DNA of 64,000 nucleotides from Protopterus annectens. Its lineage: Eukaryota; Chordata; Ceratodontiformes; Protopteridae. This document shows, piece by piece, positions 47,771 to 59,243 of the stretch (within the stretch, counting starts at the first letter, position 1; each line of letters starts with the position of its first letter). The position numbers were made by a program, and so were the translations under genes. The stretch spans positions 476,891,988 through 476,955,987 of the forward strand of contig NC_056738.1 of the NCBI RefSeq assembly GCF_019279795.1, read 5' to 3'. Under the pieces are notes generated by a model. The model had not been told where the DNA came from. It worked only from the letters and a program-made list of their open reading frames with translations, and did no database searches.

Positions 47771-49145
47771 CTTACTTTAAAAACAGGAATACCTCCTCCT
47801 TCACCCCTCTCAGATATTTGAAGCAGTTAACCTGTTCCACTGTTTTCCTTTCTATGTTAAGGTTCATCTTATGATTTGCCCCATTCACTGCCCTGATAAC
47901 CATCTTGTCTGTACTCAGTTTCATCCTGTGTGTTTACAGTTCGGTATTATATTCCTCCGTCATTTCTTGAAGTCTGCTTGTAGTGCCACAGTATTTGCAT
48001 AGAGAAGCTTTGTTGATCTGTCCCCTCCAACCCATTTGCTCAACAGTATGAATACCAGTTGACTCAGGGCAGAACCCTGATGCATATCTGCTATCAATGT
48101 GGAAATCCCTCTGAGTTTGAAACTGTTTGCATTAGTACCAGTGGGTCCTTTTACAGCTTGCACTAATTCTAACAATCTTTTCATTTATTTGGAACATTGT
48201 AAGACTGCCCAAATCAGCTTTCTTGTGACCTTGTCATAAGCGTTGTTCATCTCTAGGAATCCCCACTTGGACCGCTTCATCATCTCTCTGTCATGCATCC
48301 TGATCTGAATCCGAACTTATCTTCCACCATCTTACTTTCTGCTACTGTGTATTTCATTTATCAATCACCCCCTCCAGCACTTTCATGCAGTGTGATAGCA
48401 GTTTGATACTTCTATACTACCTACAGTTGTCAATGTCTTCTTTGTTATTGTACAGTGGCACTAGAATTCTTACTCTCCACTCATCCAGGCTACACTTTTC
48501 TCTCCATACAGCCATGAGTATCCAGTGAAACCATTTCTCCTCTATTTCACCCAATATCTTGATTATATCTGCCATGACCTCATCCAAGCCTGCTGCTTTT
48601 CCTGAGTTCATTTTCCTTAATTCTGTTTTACTTCTTCTAGGAAGGGTGTTTTCTCCTCTTTCATTGTAGACTGTGTCTGGAGCAGAACAGCTTATGTGGG
48701 ATTCACTTCTTTGAGAATTTGATGGAAATTCTCCTTCCATCTGCCTTTGATGTCCTGTGGACTAGTGAGCAGGGTATTGCTGGCATCCTTGACAAAGTAT
48801 CTGTTGATTAACTTAATTTCCTGGCTTTGTCATGTGCCATCTACTAAATCACTTTCCAGAAGCTGGTAGAGTGCCTTTGATGCCTTGTTCTTTACTATTG
48901 CAACTTCTTTCTCAGCTTCTGTTAGCTGACTACAGTTCCTTCTTAGTCTGGTCCTTCGTTTTTTTATCTCCCATTTTTTCCTGCAATCTTTTCTTTTGAT
49001 AACTGCTTGGACTTCTGCATTCTACCACCTACCTTCCTGATGGCCCTTATTTCCTTACCTGGCTTGGCCACTTATCAGTTCTACAGTCCTCACAATACCA
49101 TTCTTCGTTTACTGCATGTATTCTCCATTCTCTCTTCTCCCAGAG
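47771..49145 (-). mobile_element. Older RTE-like LINE fragment
   Basis: The minus strand encodes scattered parts of an RTE-type ORF: MNSGKAAGLDEVMADIIK near 48612, EEKWFHWILMAVWREKCSLD and EWRVRILVPLYNNKEDI near 48460-48550, then MHQGSALSQLVFILL near 48075 (motif B), with LLYANTVALQAD where the FADD box should be. The family differs from the copy at 45590, and the many breaks indicate much greater age. Confidence 0.75.
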
Positions 49146-49499
49146 AAGTATTTCTTTGAACCCTTGTGCTTTAGAAGTCAACTTCATAAGACTAAACAAA
49201 ACAATAGAAGCAGCTAAAATTTTACAAAAGCAGATCTTTATTTTAGAAATAATGCAAACTCAGTGCTTTGTAACAATTGTGATGTATGGCTTAGTACGTT
49301 TCAAATTTCCATTCTGTAAAAAGTATCCCTCTTTGGACATCGGAATAGGTGATGACCTTTTCTTGCCGTTTTTTAAATCCCTGTGTAATTTTAAAATAAC
49401 ATGCAGAATCTATTGGGCAATAAGGAAAATGTATTAATAACAAGATAAATTCAGATGAGGACAATTTATCTGATTGCAACTTGACAGTATATTGAATGT
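49146..49499. other. No feature recognised
   Basis: Open frames of 60-90 codons on both strands overlap and show no motif. Confidence 0.5.
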
Positions 49500-50035
49500 G
49501 TCGTACACCAAATGAAAAAATGGTGCACTAATGGCAGAGGACCTGTATACTGAAAGACATAATAATGTGGCAAGACTGTTACACTGGGATTTCAGCAAAT
49601 ATTATAATACTGAAGAAGCTTAGTACTGGAAACATGAGCCACAACAGCATTATAAAGAATGATGAAGTTGACATCACATGGGATCAGGCATTACCAGCAG
49701 TTCAAAAAAAAGATGCAAGAACACCAGATATAGTTGCCCATGAAAAGAAGATAAAAGTAGCATTGATCACTGAAATTGCTATACCCAGTGATTACAGTGT
49801 CTTATGTACAGAGACACAAATTAATAAAACACCAAGACTTGCAGGCAGAAATGAGGGCAATGTAGGAGGATACTGAGACAGTTTCAATAGTAGTAGGAGC
49901 AATTGTTTGCATAAAAAAGAATTTACAGCTTTATTTAGATATGCTACTGATACATGTAACTCCGTATGAATTACAGAAGAAATTGATTCTGGACACATTG
50001 TAGTTGCTGCAAAGAGCACTTTTGGCTAACATCAA
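49500..50035 (+). mobile_element. R4/Dong-like LINE 3' fragment (restriction-like endonuclease region)
   Basis: Broken frames read LYTERHNNVARLLHW near 49543, ITWDQALPAV near 49675, then TPDIVAHEKKIKVALITEIA near 49725 with IPSD after it, and VTPYELQKKLILDTL near 49940. This order is that of the C-terminal region of R4/Dong-type non-LTR retrotransposons, where PD(I/V)V...(D/E)IA.P.D is the endonuclease core. Several stops and at least one frame change. The clade call is from memory of the motif pattern. Confidence 0.55.
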
Positions 50036-53000
50036 AGATTGAAACAATACTAATTTCATAAATTTTAATCATGCTTTGACATAGGAATGGGTCCATTCCC
50101 TTTGTGGTATTAGAAACCCAAAAGACTTGGAAAATTAAACCAAACACAAAACAAACATGCTATATATCTCTTCTATAACATGTAGACTATATATAGAAAT
50201 GTAACCTGCCATTTTACCTCCAGACTATGAATAAATACTCAGCAGTGAATAGATTATGTTTTACTATTCATATATTTGACTGATATATTTTATATGGCAT
50301 AAAGTAAATCAGATTATTAGAAGGGTATCAACATGACAATTTTGGGAGGTAGTCTGATAGTTACAGTTTTTAGTCAGTTGTTTAATAAATGCCTTGAGAT
50401 GGTTTATGGTTTCAAATATGTTTACTCAAAAATTCATAAGTAGGGATTTATCTCATTGAGGGGAAAATGGATCTTTTTCCACATAGGCCATGTTCCGGAT
50501 GTGGGTTCAAGTATGGTTAAGTTCTGGGCAAGTACAATTATGGCTACCTCCACAGAACTGCCTTTTTGTAACCCTATGCAATGTTAGAAACTTTCCAATT
50601 TTAATAAACAGGCTATACAGTTAAGTATATACATATGTGCAGCTGACATAATTGCACCAAAAAAACCTTACAGATCAAAAAATTCCATCTATAATATGAT
50701 CTGAATCAGTATGCAGATTTAATTTTTATAATTATTCTTAAATGGAAAAGTACACCAAAAGCTTCACTATAAAGAGCATTCAAACTTCCATGTGTCTGTG
50801 CAAACCAAAGATAATTTTTTGTCATTTCCTGTGGAAAGTATGACACTTTGTCTTAGTAATACATTTCAAGGCTTTATGCCAGATAAATGCTCCGTTCTGA
50901 GAAAACAAGTTAGTATCCTGTACTTAAGAACTGAAAACTGCAGTAAAGAAATACATTTAAAACTTTTGCTAGAGTTAAAAACTGATATATCTGGAAACCA
51001 TTAGATTCTCCTTAGAGCTAAAGAGGTAATGACAGTGCTAATAATGTACCTTGAATCTATTAGTCAGACATAAGCAAATCAAAAGCAGAAAATGTACAGA
51101 GCCACCGTCCCCCTTCACCAGTCAATTTCAGAATTAGAATGTGAACTTGCTCTTCTGACAGTGTGAAGAAAGATGAAGTAATGTGAGATGGTGACTGCTA
51201 CAAAGCAGTGATATAAACAAATTCTGCAGCTCACTGTAGCATATTCTGTTTTCTTAAACCTTTAGATTGAGTGAAGTAGTCGTGATCAGAAGAAACTTTG
51301 TCCTTTAAAAGTGCTCTAACTATCCATTAGCAATCTGAGTTGCCATATGATGCTACAGCTGTGGAACAAAGATTTTATGAACACTCTTCAGCTCAGTATT
51401 TTTCTGAGTTCTAAGCGGCCGCAGAGAAGCATCTCCCACCCAACACAATACTGCAATGACAGGCAAAATAATGTAGGTGTATGCAAACACAATAACCCTC
51501 TGGGACTGACACGTATCTTCCCTATAATGATGGCCATTTTATGGCATATGCTTATCTGTATCTTGAGACATAAGCCGTAAAAATAACAGTTTTGCACATT
51601 TTTACATTTGTCCACTGGTCTAATGAGAGAGGTGGATTGCTTGAAGATGGGGAGTTCTGCTAATCAGAAGAAATTAAAATTTAATTTTATAATATTTCAG
51701 TGAGGAAGGCTGAATTAAATTACTGCAAAATGTAAAAACTGTTGTTAATGTTCTGGTAGGTTAGACAGCACTCTATGCAGAATTTGTCAGATAAACCTGA
51801 TTCTCTTCTTGACATGCTCCAGGAATAAAGACATGAGGTGTGTCGGGGACAATGAGGTGAAAGCACTGCAAGAGAAAAAGGCTGACTTGAAAATTGTTGT
51901 ATGAGCTACAGATTGCCTTCTGTATAGTAGGCTGTCCAGAGACTCCATGTTGGTCCGGTAGTCATGACAACTGTACAGAATGTAGTAGATCCTGTGTTCA
52001 ATGTCCAAAGAAGTGTCAGTGGTTTCCTGTCTGAGTAAGTTGCTATGTGGGAAAAGTAAGTACTTTAAAGGAGCAGTTGGGTCAAGTTACATAAAAAGGT
52101 TAAGGTATACAAACAGCTCCTGGAGAAACAAAACATGCAACATAGACCTAATTGAAAGCATGGGGGTAGTAGTGTCATAGTATTCCTGCAAAGTTATTTG
52201 TTGAAATGGTGGGGAACTATAATGGTTTGTCTAGTGAGGAAAGGCACACAAAGGAAGACAGTGTGTTGAAAATATAGACTGGTGTCATTTGTAATGTAAA
52301 TTGTAGTCAAAGAAAGCAAAGGTTTAGATTGTGCAAAAGATAGCAGAACGCGAAGATCTGAGCTGTTAAGGGCACACGTTTAGGTGTGTTGTGGACTTTG
52401 CCTTTGAAGTACATAAGGCAGCAGCAGCAGTAGTAATTAGGCATTGCAGTTTGGAACAGGCACTTACTAGGAGCAGAAGCTTAAATGGCATAACCTTTCA
52501 GTCTTTGTGTTTGTTTTTTTGCCAGGGCAAGAGGTGACTTTTCTGGAAGACAAGGATGCCCTGATGCCCTGAGAAGTTTCTTTAGTAGGTGTGAGATGAT
52601 CCTTACAAATGGACAGAAGTCTGGTCCTACTTACAAGAGTTAATTCTACTAAGTTGCAGAGGAGACTGGTGCAATGCTATATCTTGGGGATATATTCAAT
52701 GAAGTGAATAGATGATGTTATACCCTGCCATACAGATGATGGAAGAAAGAGTAAGGACAGGAAAAGATCGTCTGAGGGAGATATCCCTATAGGAAATCCA
52801 TATGGGGCTGTGATAGACGTGTAAAATGAGCAGTATATGTTATGACTGCTGCAATATGCCTGATATATTGTTGTGGGCAAGCAGCAAACAGTGCTAGTAA
52901 TGCTGAGTGTGGTTGCAGTGTTTGGCAGAGTGCTGCTGCAAGATGTTTGTGGTGTGGTAGGGTAATTTGGTGAGAGGGATTTAGATGTGAAAGAAATACA

Positions 53001-53584
53001 GGTGGAAGTTAGAACTGGTGAGAGGTGTGTGGCAATTTTCACTCAGTACTACATAAAAGAAGATGGCTAGAGGTCATTTTGTTGCAGGGAATGGCTGTGG
53101 CTGTTAGGAGTTATTCAGACATTTGGTAGGGATTGTTGGAAGATAGACAATCCATGGATGTTGGAAGTCTGGATGCTTGCAGTCAATGTGTGTGAGTAGA
53201 ACATTCTGGGACTGGGAGATTAGTCTTAAGTGTGTGGTGTGTGTTGACTCATAAATCTAGTCCTGGCCAAACCTGCATGCAGGTATAACTGACAGAGAGG
53301 TCTGGAGAGGGGTGGTTTCTTACCTGGTATGTGTGTGGGCTTAATATATTCAAAAGGAAAAGTCAGAATAAGATAGATATTTTGCATCTGGTACAGCTAA
53401 TAAACAGAGAGATTAATAAGTTAGTGAGAAGGAATTGTAGATAATGGTGGTGGACTTGTGCAGTGCTGGAGGCAGGGAAGGGTTATTTTCGGGAATAGGA
53501 CAGTAGTGCAGAAGAATTTTTTTTTATTTTAACAAAACAATCGTTGTTAATCTAATTATGAAATTATGACATTCATCAAGTGTT
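50036..53584. other. No gene recognised
   Basis: AT-rich DNA with no recognisable coding sequence. The only longer frame (52677-53042, minus, Ser/Thr/Pro-rich) has no motif I know. The texture changes at about 51,780 to a somewhat more GC-rich stretch that could be a noncoding transposon, but I see no ends. Confidence 0.45.
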
Positions 53585-53924
53585 GCTCTCCTACTTTGGA
53601 CACAATAGAACAGTCTTTGTGGGTTCTGTTCAAGCAGCTTTATTATATACAAACACATCATGATAGAAGATTACTGATTTAATTTAAGTAACTTATATAC
53701 AAACTAACTACTGCAATCATACAGGCTAACTCTCTGGCTGCACTCTAAAAATGGCACTAGGTATGGCACGTGCTCAGTCTTTATGCATGCACGTTACGTC
53801 TTCGACATGCTTCTTAAAGAAACAAAACCACAACAGGCACCCAAAGAGGCAGAAGGTAATAATAAAACACGAGCCTGTAGGTGTAAGCAGCAGCAGGTTT
53901 AATCACATAAACGCCACACAATAC

Positions 53925-53954
53925 AAAGCGTTTTTGTCCACCAGACTTCCTCAG
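53925..53954 (-). ncRNA. Hammerhead-like motif in PLE-5 left arm
   Basis: Minus strand: CTGAGGA, short stem GTC/GAC with loop, then AAAAACGCTTTG. It mirrors the right-arm motif and differs from it by a few bases. Confidence 0.35.
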
Positions 53955-53989
53955 ATGTAAAATGAAAGAATGAAGGCTGTGCCTGCTTA

Positions 53990-53997
53990 TATACCCC
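53990..53997 (-). promoter_or_regulatory. TATA-like box in PLE-5 left arm
   Basis: On the minus strand TATATAAG lies about 31 nt before the CTGAGGA core, mirroring 54433-54440 in the right arm. A promoter role is inference. Confidence 0.35.
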
Positions 53998-54432
53998 TCC
54001 CAATCTAATTAGTAGTTAAAACAATTGTTTAATTGACACCAATTAAATCCTGTAACTAAAATATTCATGACAACCTACCAACTTTCCACAAATACAGATG
54101 AAAGTAGATAAAAACACACACATTTTTTAAAAGAACTTTAAAATAAATATATAAATCATCACAATGTGTTGGACAGATAAATGAACTTGAATCAAAAACC
54201 AACAAAAAGAACTTGCAAAACATTATATATACTTATTTTATAGTTTTGCAGCTCTCATTTTTTTTTTTTTTTTATATATTTATTTTAAAGTTCTTTTATA
54301 AAATGTATGTGTTTTTATCTACTTTCATCTGTATTTGTGGAAAGTTGGTAGGTTGTCATGAATATTTTAGTTACAGGATTTAATTGGTGTCAATTAAACA
54401 ATTGTTTTAACTACTAATTAGATTGGGAGGGG

Positions 54433-54440
54433 TATATAAG
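54433..54440 (+). promoter_or_regulatory. TATA-like box in PLE-5 right arm
   Basis: TATATAAG lies 31 nt upstream of the CTGAGGA core at 54472, a typical distance for a start site at the ribozyme-like motif. Promoter activity is inferred. Confidence 0.4.
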
Positions 54441-54471
54441 CAGGCACAGCCTTCATTCTTTCATTTTACAT

Positions 54472-54504
54472 CTGAGGAAGTCTGGTGGACGAAAATGCTT
54501 TGTA
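54472..54504 (+). ncRNA. Hammerhead-like motif in PLE-5 right arm
   Basis: CTGAGGA (54472-54478), stem GTC (54480-54482) with GAC (54488-54490), then GAAAATGCTT to 54500. The core has G where the canonical motif has T at position 5, which is the tolerant position of the hammerhead core. Confidence 0.4.
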
Positions 54505-54789
54505 TCGTGTGGCGTTTATGTGATTAAACCTGCTGCTGCTTACACCTACAGGCTCGTGTTTTATTATTACCTTCTGCCTCTTTGGGTGCCTGTTGTGGTT
54601 TTATTGGTTCCTGGTTCTGTGCCACCCTTTCCTTGGAGTTTTTGGAATGCTTCTTAAAGACACAGTACACACAGCACGTGCACTGTGATCCACATCCTCC
54701 ATCTTGAAAAACAAAACATGCAGTGTTATGAGTCTAGTCTATTTGGCATGCAGATATCACATACAGGTTTGTGTCCTGCAATTACAAAA

Positions 54790-54791
<2 letters not shown>

Positions 54792-54840
<49 letters not shown>
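54792..54840. repeat. (TA)n microsatellite
   Basis: About 50 bp of TA, inside the Gypsy 3' noncoding region. Confidence 0.95.
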
Positions 54841-54844
<4 letters not shown>

Positions 54845-55046
54845 TATACACACACAGTTAAGTCCATGTTGCTTTATATTTAATACTGGGCATGCATACT
54901 TGTCCATATCATGTGACATAAAACTGGGAATTGGACTTAACAACTAGAGTGGTCTCTATACATTGATCAGTCTTTGAAGAGTCTGAAACACCTTCAAGAT
55001 TGGAATCAGCAATAGTAACACACTCTGGGATGGAAACAACATTTGA

Positions 55047-56055
55047 TTAGCTCGGAGATTTAGAGTCTGTGTCCTTAAAATGATATTGTGATGATGATTC
55101 TGGTACAGGGAGTAAATGTCTCTGGTTTCTCCTGTACTCCATACCCTCAGATTCTACAAGGTAGTATCTTGGCTCGGCACATTTGCCTATAACATGACCT
55201 TTATAGTCAAAACCTTCCACCATTTGTATTCTCACAGTTTCTCCTTCCCTCAATGGACAAAGTAATCTGCTCGATTTGCCATAACTGGACTTCTGGATCG
55301 AACATTTCTTGAATAGTTGAGCCTTTACAGTTCTGTTGTTCTTAGCTTTAGGCCTTAATAAACTGGAACTAATAGGTGGCATCATTCTGGTTTGCCTGGA
55401 AAGAAGTTTTTGAGCAGGTGAGCCAAGAATATTGTCACAAGGTATGTTTCTAAGATTAAGTAAACTCAGAAAGACATTGGTATTGTAACACTTTGACATT
55501 TCAAGTAATTGCATTGCACTCTGCACTGCATGTTCAGGTGGCTAATTTGACTGTTTATATTCCGGACTACTAGTAACATGTACAAAGTGCCATTCTCTTG
55601 CAAATTTCTGAAACAATTGACTGGTAAATTGAGTACCATTGTCAGAGATAACTTTTTGTGGACTACCATAGACTGAGAAATGATGTTTCAACTTAGTAAT
55701 AACAATAGTGGACATTAGGTTACGTAGTAAGTCAATCTTAAACCAGTTTGAATAAGAGTCTACCAATATCAAGTAGTGGTGATTGTTCCACTTGAAGATA
55801 TCAGTGGCTACTGTTAACCAAGGTAGTTCATGGACTTGTCTTAGCTGAAGTGTTTCTCTTTGCTGATGTGGCTTAATACTATTGCATATAGAACAAGAAA
55901 AAAAGTACTCTTTCAATGTCTCTCAGTAATGACGGGCAAAATACTTATTCTCTAGCTCTTCTGTTAGTGGACGGGGGACCTAGGTGACCACGATGCAAAA
56001 TCTGGATATATTCTTGTAGTTAGGAAGCAGGAACAACAATTTTAGGACCTCTGAA
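55047..56055 (-). pseudogene. Gypsy fossil: integrase part
   Basis: This part of the pol polyprotein would insert element DNA into the host genome. Visible pieces in order are a region like the HHCC zinc-binding domain (LHRGHLGPPSTNR, later SICN), the catalytic core (LTVATDIFKW with the first Asp, ILVDSYSNWF, SDNGTQF with the second Asp) and a C-terminal region with SPAQKLLSRQTR and YRRNQRHLLPV. The core lies immediately beyond the PLE-6 insertion. The part is broken. Length and motif order are normal for Ty3/Gypsy. Confidence 0.9.
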
Positions 56056-56130
56056 AATAATTAAAACAAATGTAGCGAGAAACAAACTGAGCGGTATCCA
56101 AGGATTAAGATCAAATAAAATATAGTTTTA

Positions 56131-56172
56131 TTAGTGCTTTTAGAGCAGTCGGTGCCTCTCCTTCTTCAGACA
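56131..56172 (-). ncRNA. Hammerhead-like motif, PLE-6 tail
   Basis: Minus strand: CTGAAGA, a G/A-rich arm, then CTCTAAAAGCACTAAT. The general layout fits the other copies, but the right-hand GAAA is degraded to AAAA and stem II is imperfect. Confidence 0.3.
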
Positions 56173-56929
56173 AAATATAAAACAATTAATCAACCTTATA
56201 TAGTCAAACAAATAAGACTAATTAATCAATTAAATCAATAAAAACACTTTGTCATACTTTTAAAAGGGGAAATGTTACTCCTATGAAAAAGTGTGTGTGA
56301 AGCAATTTTAAAACCACATCTTCTATAAAATTAAACGAAAATAAAAAGTATGTAATACCTATTGTTGAAAGATGTATGTAAATGCTATCCTCTATGCCAG
56401 TCAATAACCTTTTATTACAAATCAAACAAATAGTTGAAATTTATGAGCAATTCAGATGTTTTGCATCATATAGAGATAAGAGGTTGTAAATGCATATACA
56501 TTTAGCATACAACCACCTTGAAGTAAAAACCTATTAAAAAAATACAATAAATGTTTTTGCAACCTACTCGAAATGTACAAATACAAAACTTATTGAAATA
56601 ATAATGTGTTGTGAACGACAACAGCCGATCACATGATGTCTGTTGCAGAATATATTAACTATGCCATATGCAAATAGCCACTTAAAGTGTGTAAATAGTA
56701 CATTGTAACCATAAAGAAACTTTTTAAATTATTAAAATGGATACATATAAATATAAATACTCTTAACATCTTATAAATGAATAAATATTTATATACAGAA
56801 ACCTAGTCTTATAATAAAACTTTTTATCATGTATAACATTGTAAAACAATTATAAATGTATTGATATAATATTTAATATTCTGATGTCATATTGGAATAT
56901 ACATTAGTCCTAGTGAAAGAAGAAGCAGA

Positions 56930-59146
56930 CTACCTTCTTAGGGCTAAATACTTCAAAATACATTTTATAGAGACATACTCATTAAGGCCTGGGAACATGT
57001 GGGCTGCTGTTCTAATTTGCCACATAATCTCATCTATTTCCAGTTGTAATTGCCAAGGCCCCCCTCTTTCATCAATTAATCTGTAGTATAGTAAATTTGA
57101 ACCTATGATCAGGATAGTCAATGGTATGCCTAGCCAGGGCATTAGTTGTATCTTTTTTTAGAAATGGCATATTGGTGTTCGTATATGCGCTGCTTGATCT
57201 TCCTTTCGGTTTTACCGATGTAAAACGCTGCACATTTATCAGAACAAGCTGAGTAGATCACACCCTTAGTTTCACAATTATACTTGCCATTAACCTTATA
57301 TGTCTTCTGTCTAATGGTGACCTTAGAATCAATACTCAAGTGTCTACACTGTTGGCATGACCCACACCTAAACATAGCATGGTTCCTACCATATAAATTA
57401 TTATTCTTTATTTCCAATAAGACTTTGAGATTCGCTCCTTTTCTATAAGTTATTTTAGGCTTTTCTCCTAAAATTCTGAGGAGCCCACTGTCCTCAATTA
57501 TTAAAGACCAATTTTTGTTTAGCATATAAGGTGATCTAAAGAATAAGTACAAAGAAAGCTAGTTTTAAAAGTATATTCCCTACTAGTGACAGCAAAATTA
57601 TGTTGATTATCAATATTTTCAACAGTTTGGTCTGTGTTACTCTGCAAAAGAGGCTTAAAATGGCCTATATTTCGCTTATAAGTAACTTCCAAGACAGTAT
57701 TAGCCACCATAGGTTCAAGGTAGCCTCTATTAATAAACATAGAGGCCAAGAGCTTACATTCCTCTGCAACATCAGACTCATCAGATACCATTCTAGCTGC
57801 CCTTACCATTTGCCCTTTAACAACAGCTCTTTTTTCGTGGTAATGGTGGCTACTGGTGAAATGCAGGAAGGAATTGGAGTAAGTAGGTTTTCTGTAAATT
57901 GTGCTTTTATATCTGGAATGTATTGTGTCCTTAAACAGATTAATATCTCGAAAGTTAATGTTGGTGTCATGTATGCTGTAGGTAAATTAAAAAAATCGGT
58001 AATTTGTGATATACTAGTGATGAAAGTCGGAACTAAGGCTTTTGGTCCCTTCCAGATCAGGAACATGTCGTCTTGGTATCTAGTATACCAAGCGACATTA
58101 TCCTGGAATAAAACATTGTGGAATAATAAGGTGTTTTCCCAATGGGCCATTATGCAATTAGCGAAGCTACCTCCGCAGGGTGACCCCATTGCAACCCCAG
58201 TTCTCTGCAGGTATAATTGCCCTTCAAAGACCATGTAATTGTTGGTTAAGACAATCTCCAGTAGAGTTTCAACCAAATAAATAGCTTTCTCATCAATATG
58301 TCTTAATGTCAAAAAATCTCTTATCCATTCAAGTCCTAAGCCTTGAGGTATTACAGTGTATAAATCCTTTACATCAATTGTGAGAAAACAAAAGTCTTGC
58401 TGGAAATGCAGTTTACTGATATTGTTGAGAAAACTTCATGAGTCCTTACAGATCTGGGGCTCTTGTTCTACAAGGGGCCTTAGGATGCTATCTATATATT
58501 TGGCGCATCCATATGTCACGGACCCTCGTCCGTCCACAGTGGGTCTAAAAGGGGGATCAGTGCATCTCTTATGGATTTTAGGTGTCCCAAACAAAGCTGG
58601 TATTCTAGGAGCAATCATAGTTAAATATTGATGCACATCTCAGTCACAAGTTCCTTCTAAGAAAAGGTCATCCAGTATAGTTGTTATTCTTTTATAGGCT
58701 ATATTCAGTTCATTAATACTAGCTTGTGTGTAAGCCCTATTAGTAAGATGTTTATTCATGCTTTCAATATATGTAGTCTGGTCCATAAAGACCAGCCCTC
58801 CCCCTTTATTGGGTTTCATAACCCTAATGTTACACTCATGCAATAGGTTCAAAAATTCACGCTCATTTCTTGTGATGTTAATGTTAATGTTCCTTTTAGT
58901 ATCTTTGTCATTAGCGATGGCTCTTAAGTCCATCTCGCATATTTTTTCAAAGGAACTTAAACTTGTGTGTAAAGGTGGATTAAAAAGGCTTGAAATCCTG
59001 AGGGAGTTAACTAAAGTAGACTCCCCCCCCCCCATTTGGGCATTCAGATTTAATTTACGCACAAATAATTTCAAGTCCATTATAGTTTTAACAATGTCCA
59101 TTTTCATATCGGGGACAAAGGACAAACTTTTGGAGAAAAAGTCCAC
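56930..59146 (-). pseudogene. PLE-6 reverse transcriptase with GIY-YIG endonuclease
   Basis: The N-terminal part (59146-58640) has LKLFVRKLNLNAQ and NIRVMKPNKGGGLVFMD. LFGTPKIHKR near 58590 is the PLE version of the RT entry block. TGVAMGSPCGGSFAN near 58195 and the catalytic box YQDD near 58075 form the palm. The C-terminal part has a CGSCQQC knuckle near 57360, then a GIY-YIG nuclease: GVIYSACSDKCAAFYIGKT near 57240-57290, with KQRIYEHQYA. The tail (57142-56930) holds IMWQIRTAAHMFPGLNEY. All key motifs remain readable, though the frame is broken in a few places. The protein would nick and prime with GIY-YIG, then reverse-transcribe. Confidence 0.9.
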
Positions 59147-59243
59147 TATATCTTGAGTAATGGTTAAGACAGTATAGTTATATATCTTAAGTCCCCCCCC
59201 CCAGAACTGATGAGTATCTGAGGATCTTTAAGGTGGTATCTGG

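Larger units (their letters stand above)
53821..54646 (-). mobile_element. PLE-5: palindromic Penelope-like derivative with 14-bp target duplication
   Basis: Two inverted arms of about 339 bp (53824-54162 and 54264-54602, about 97% alike) enclose about 100 bp. The spacer, on the minus strand, ends a PLE protein (MRAAKL then stop, like the MRANRF tail of PLE-2). ATGCTTCTTAAAGA occurs at 53807-53820 and again at 54647-54660, directly flanking the unit, which I read as the target-site duplication. Each arm carries TATATAAG and a hammerhead-like motif. So the unit is a stripped PLE: only pseudo-LTRs and the last codons. Confidence 0.85.
53585..54720 (-). repeat. Probable 3' LTR region of the Gypsy fossil (contains PLE-5)
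   Basis: Downstream of the integrase part, minus-strand sequence with a TATATAAG-like box and an AATAAA at about 53644 ends near 53585-53595 in a CA dinucleotide, as an LTR would. PLE-5 occupies its middle. No second LTR copy was found in the window for comparison, so limits are tentative. Confidence 0.4.

Noticed and set aside
52677-53042. Ser/Thr/Pro-rich 121-codon minus-strand frame
   Set aside because: Low complexity, no domain, no start context or neighbours supporting a gene.
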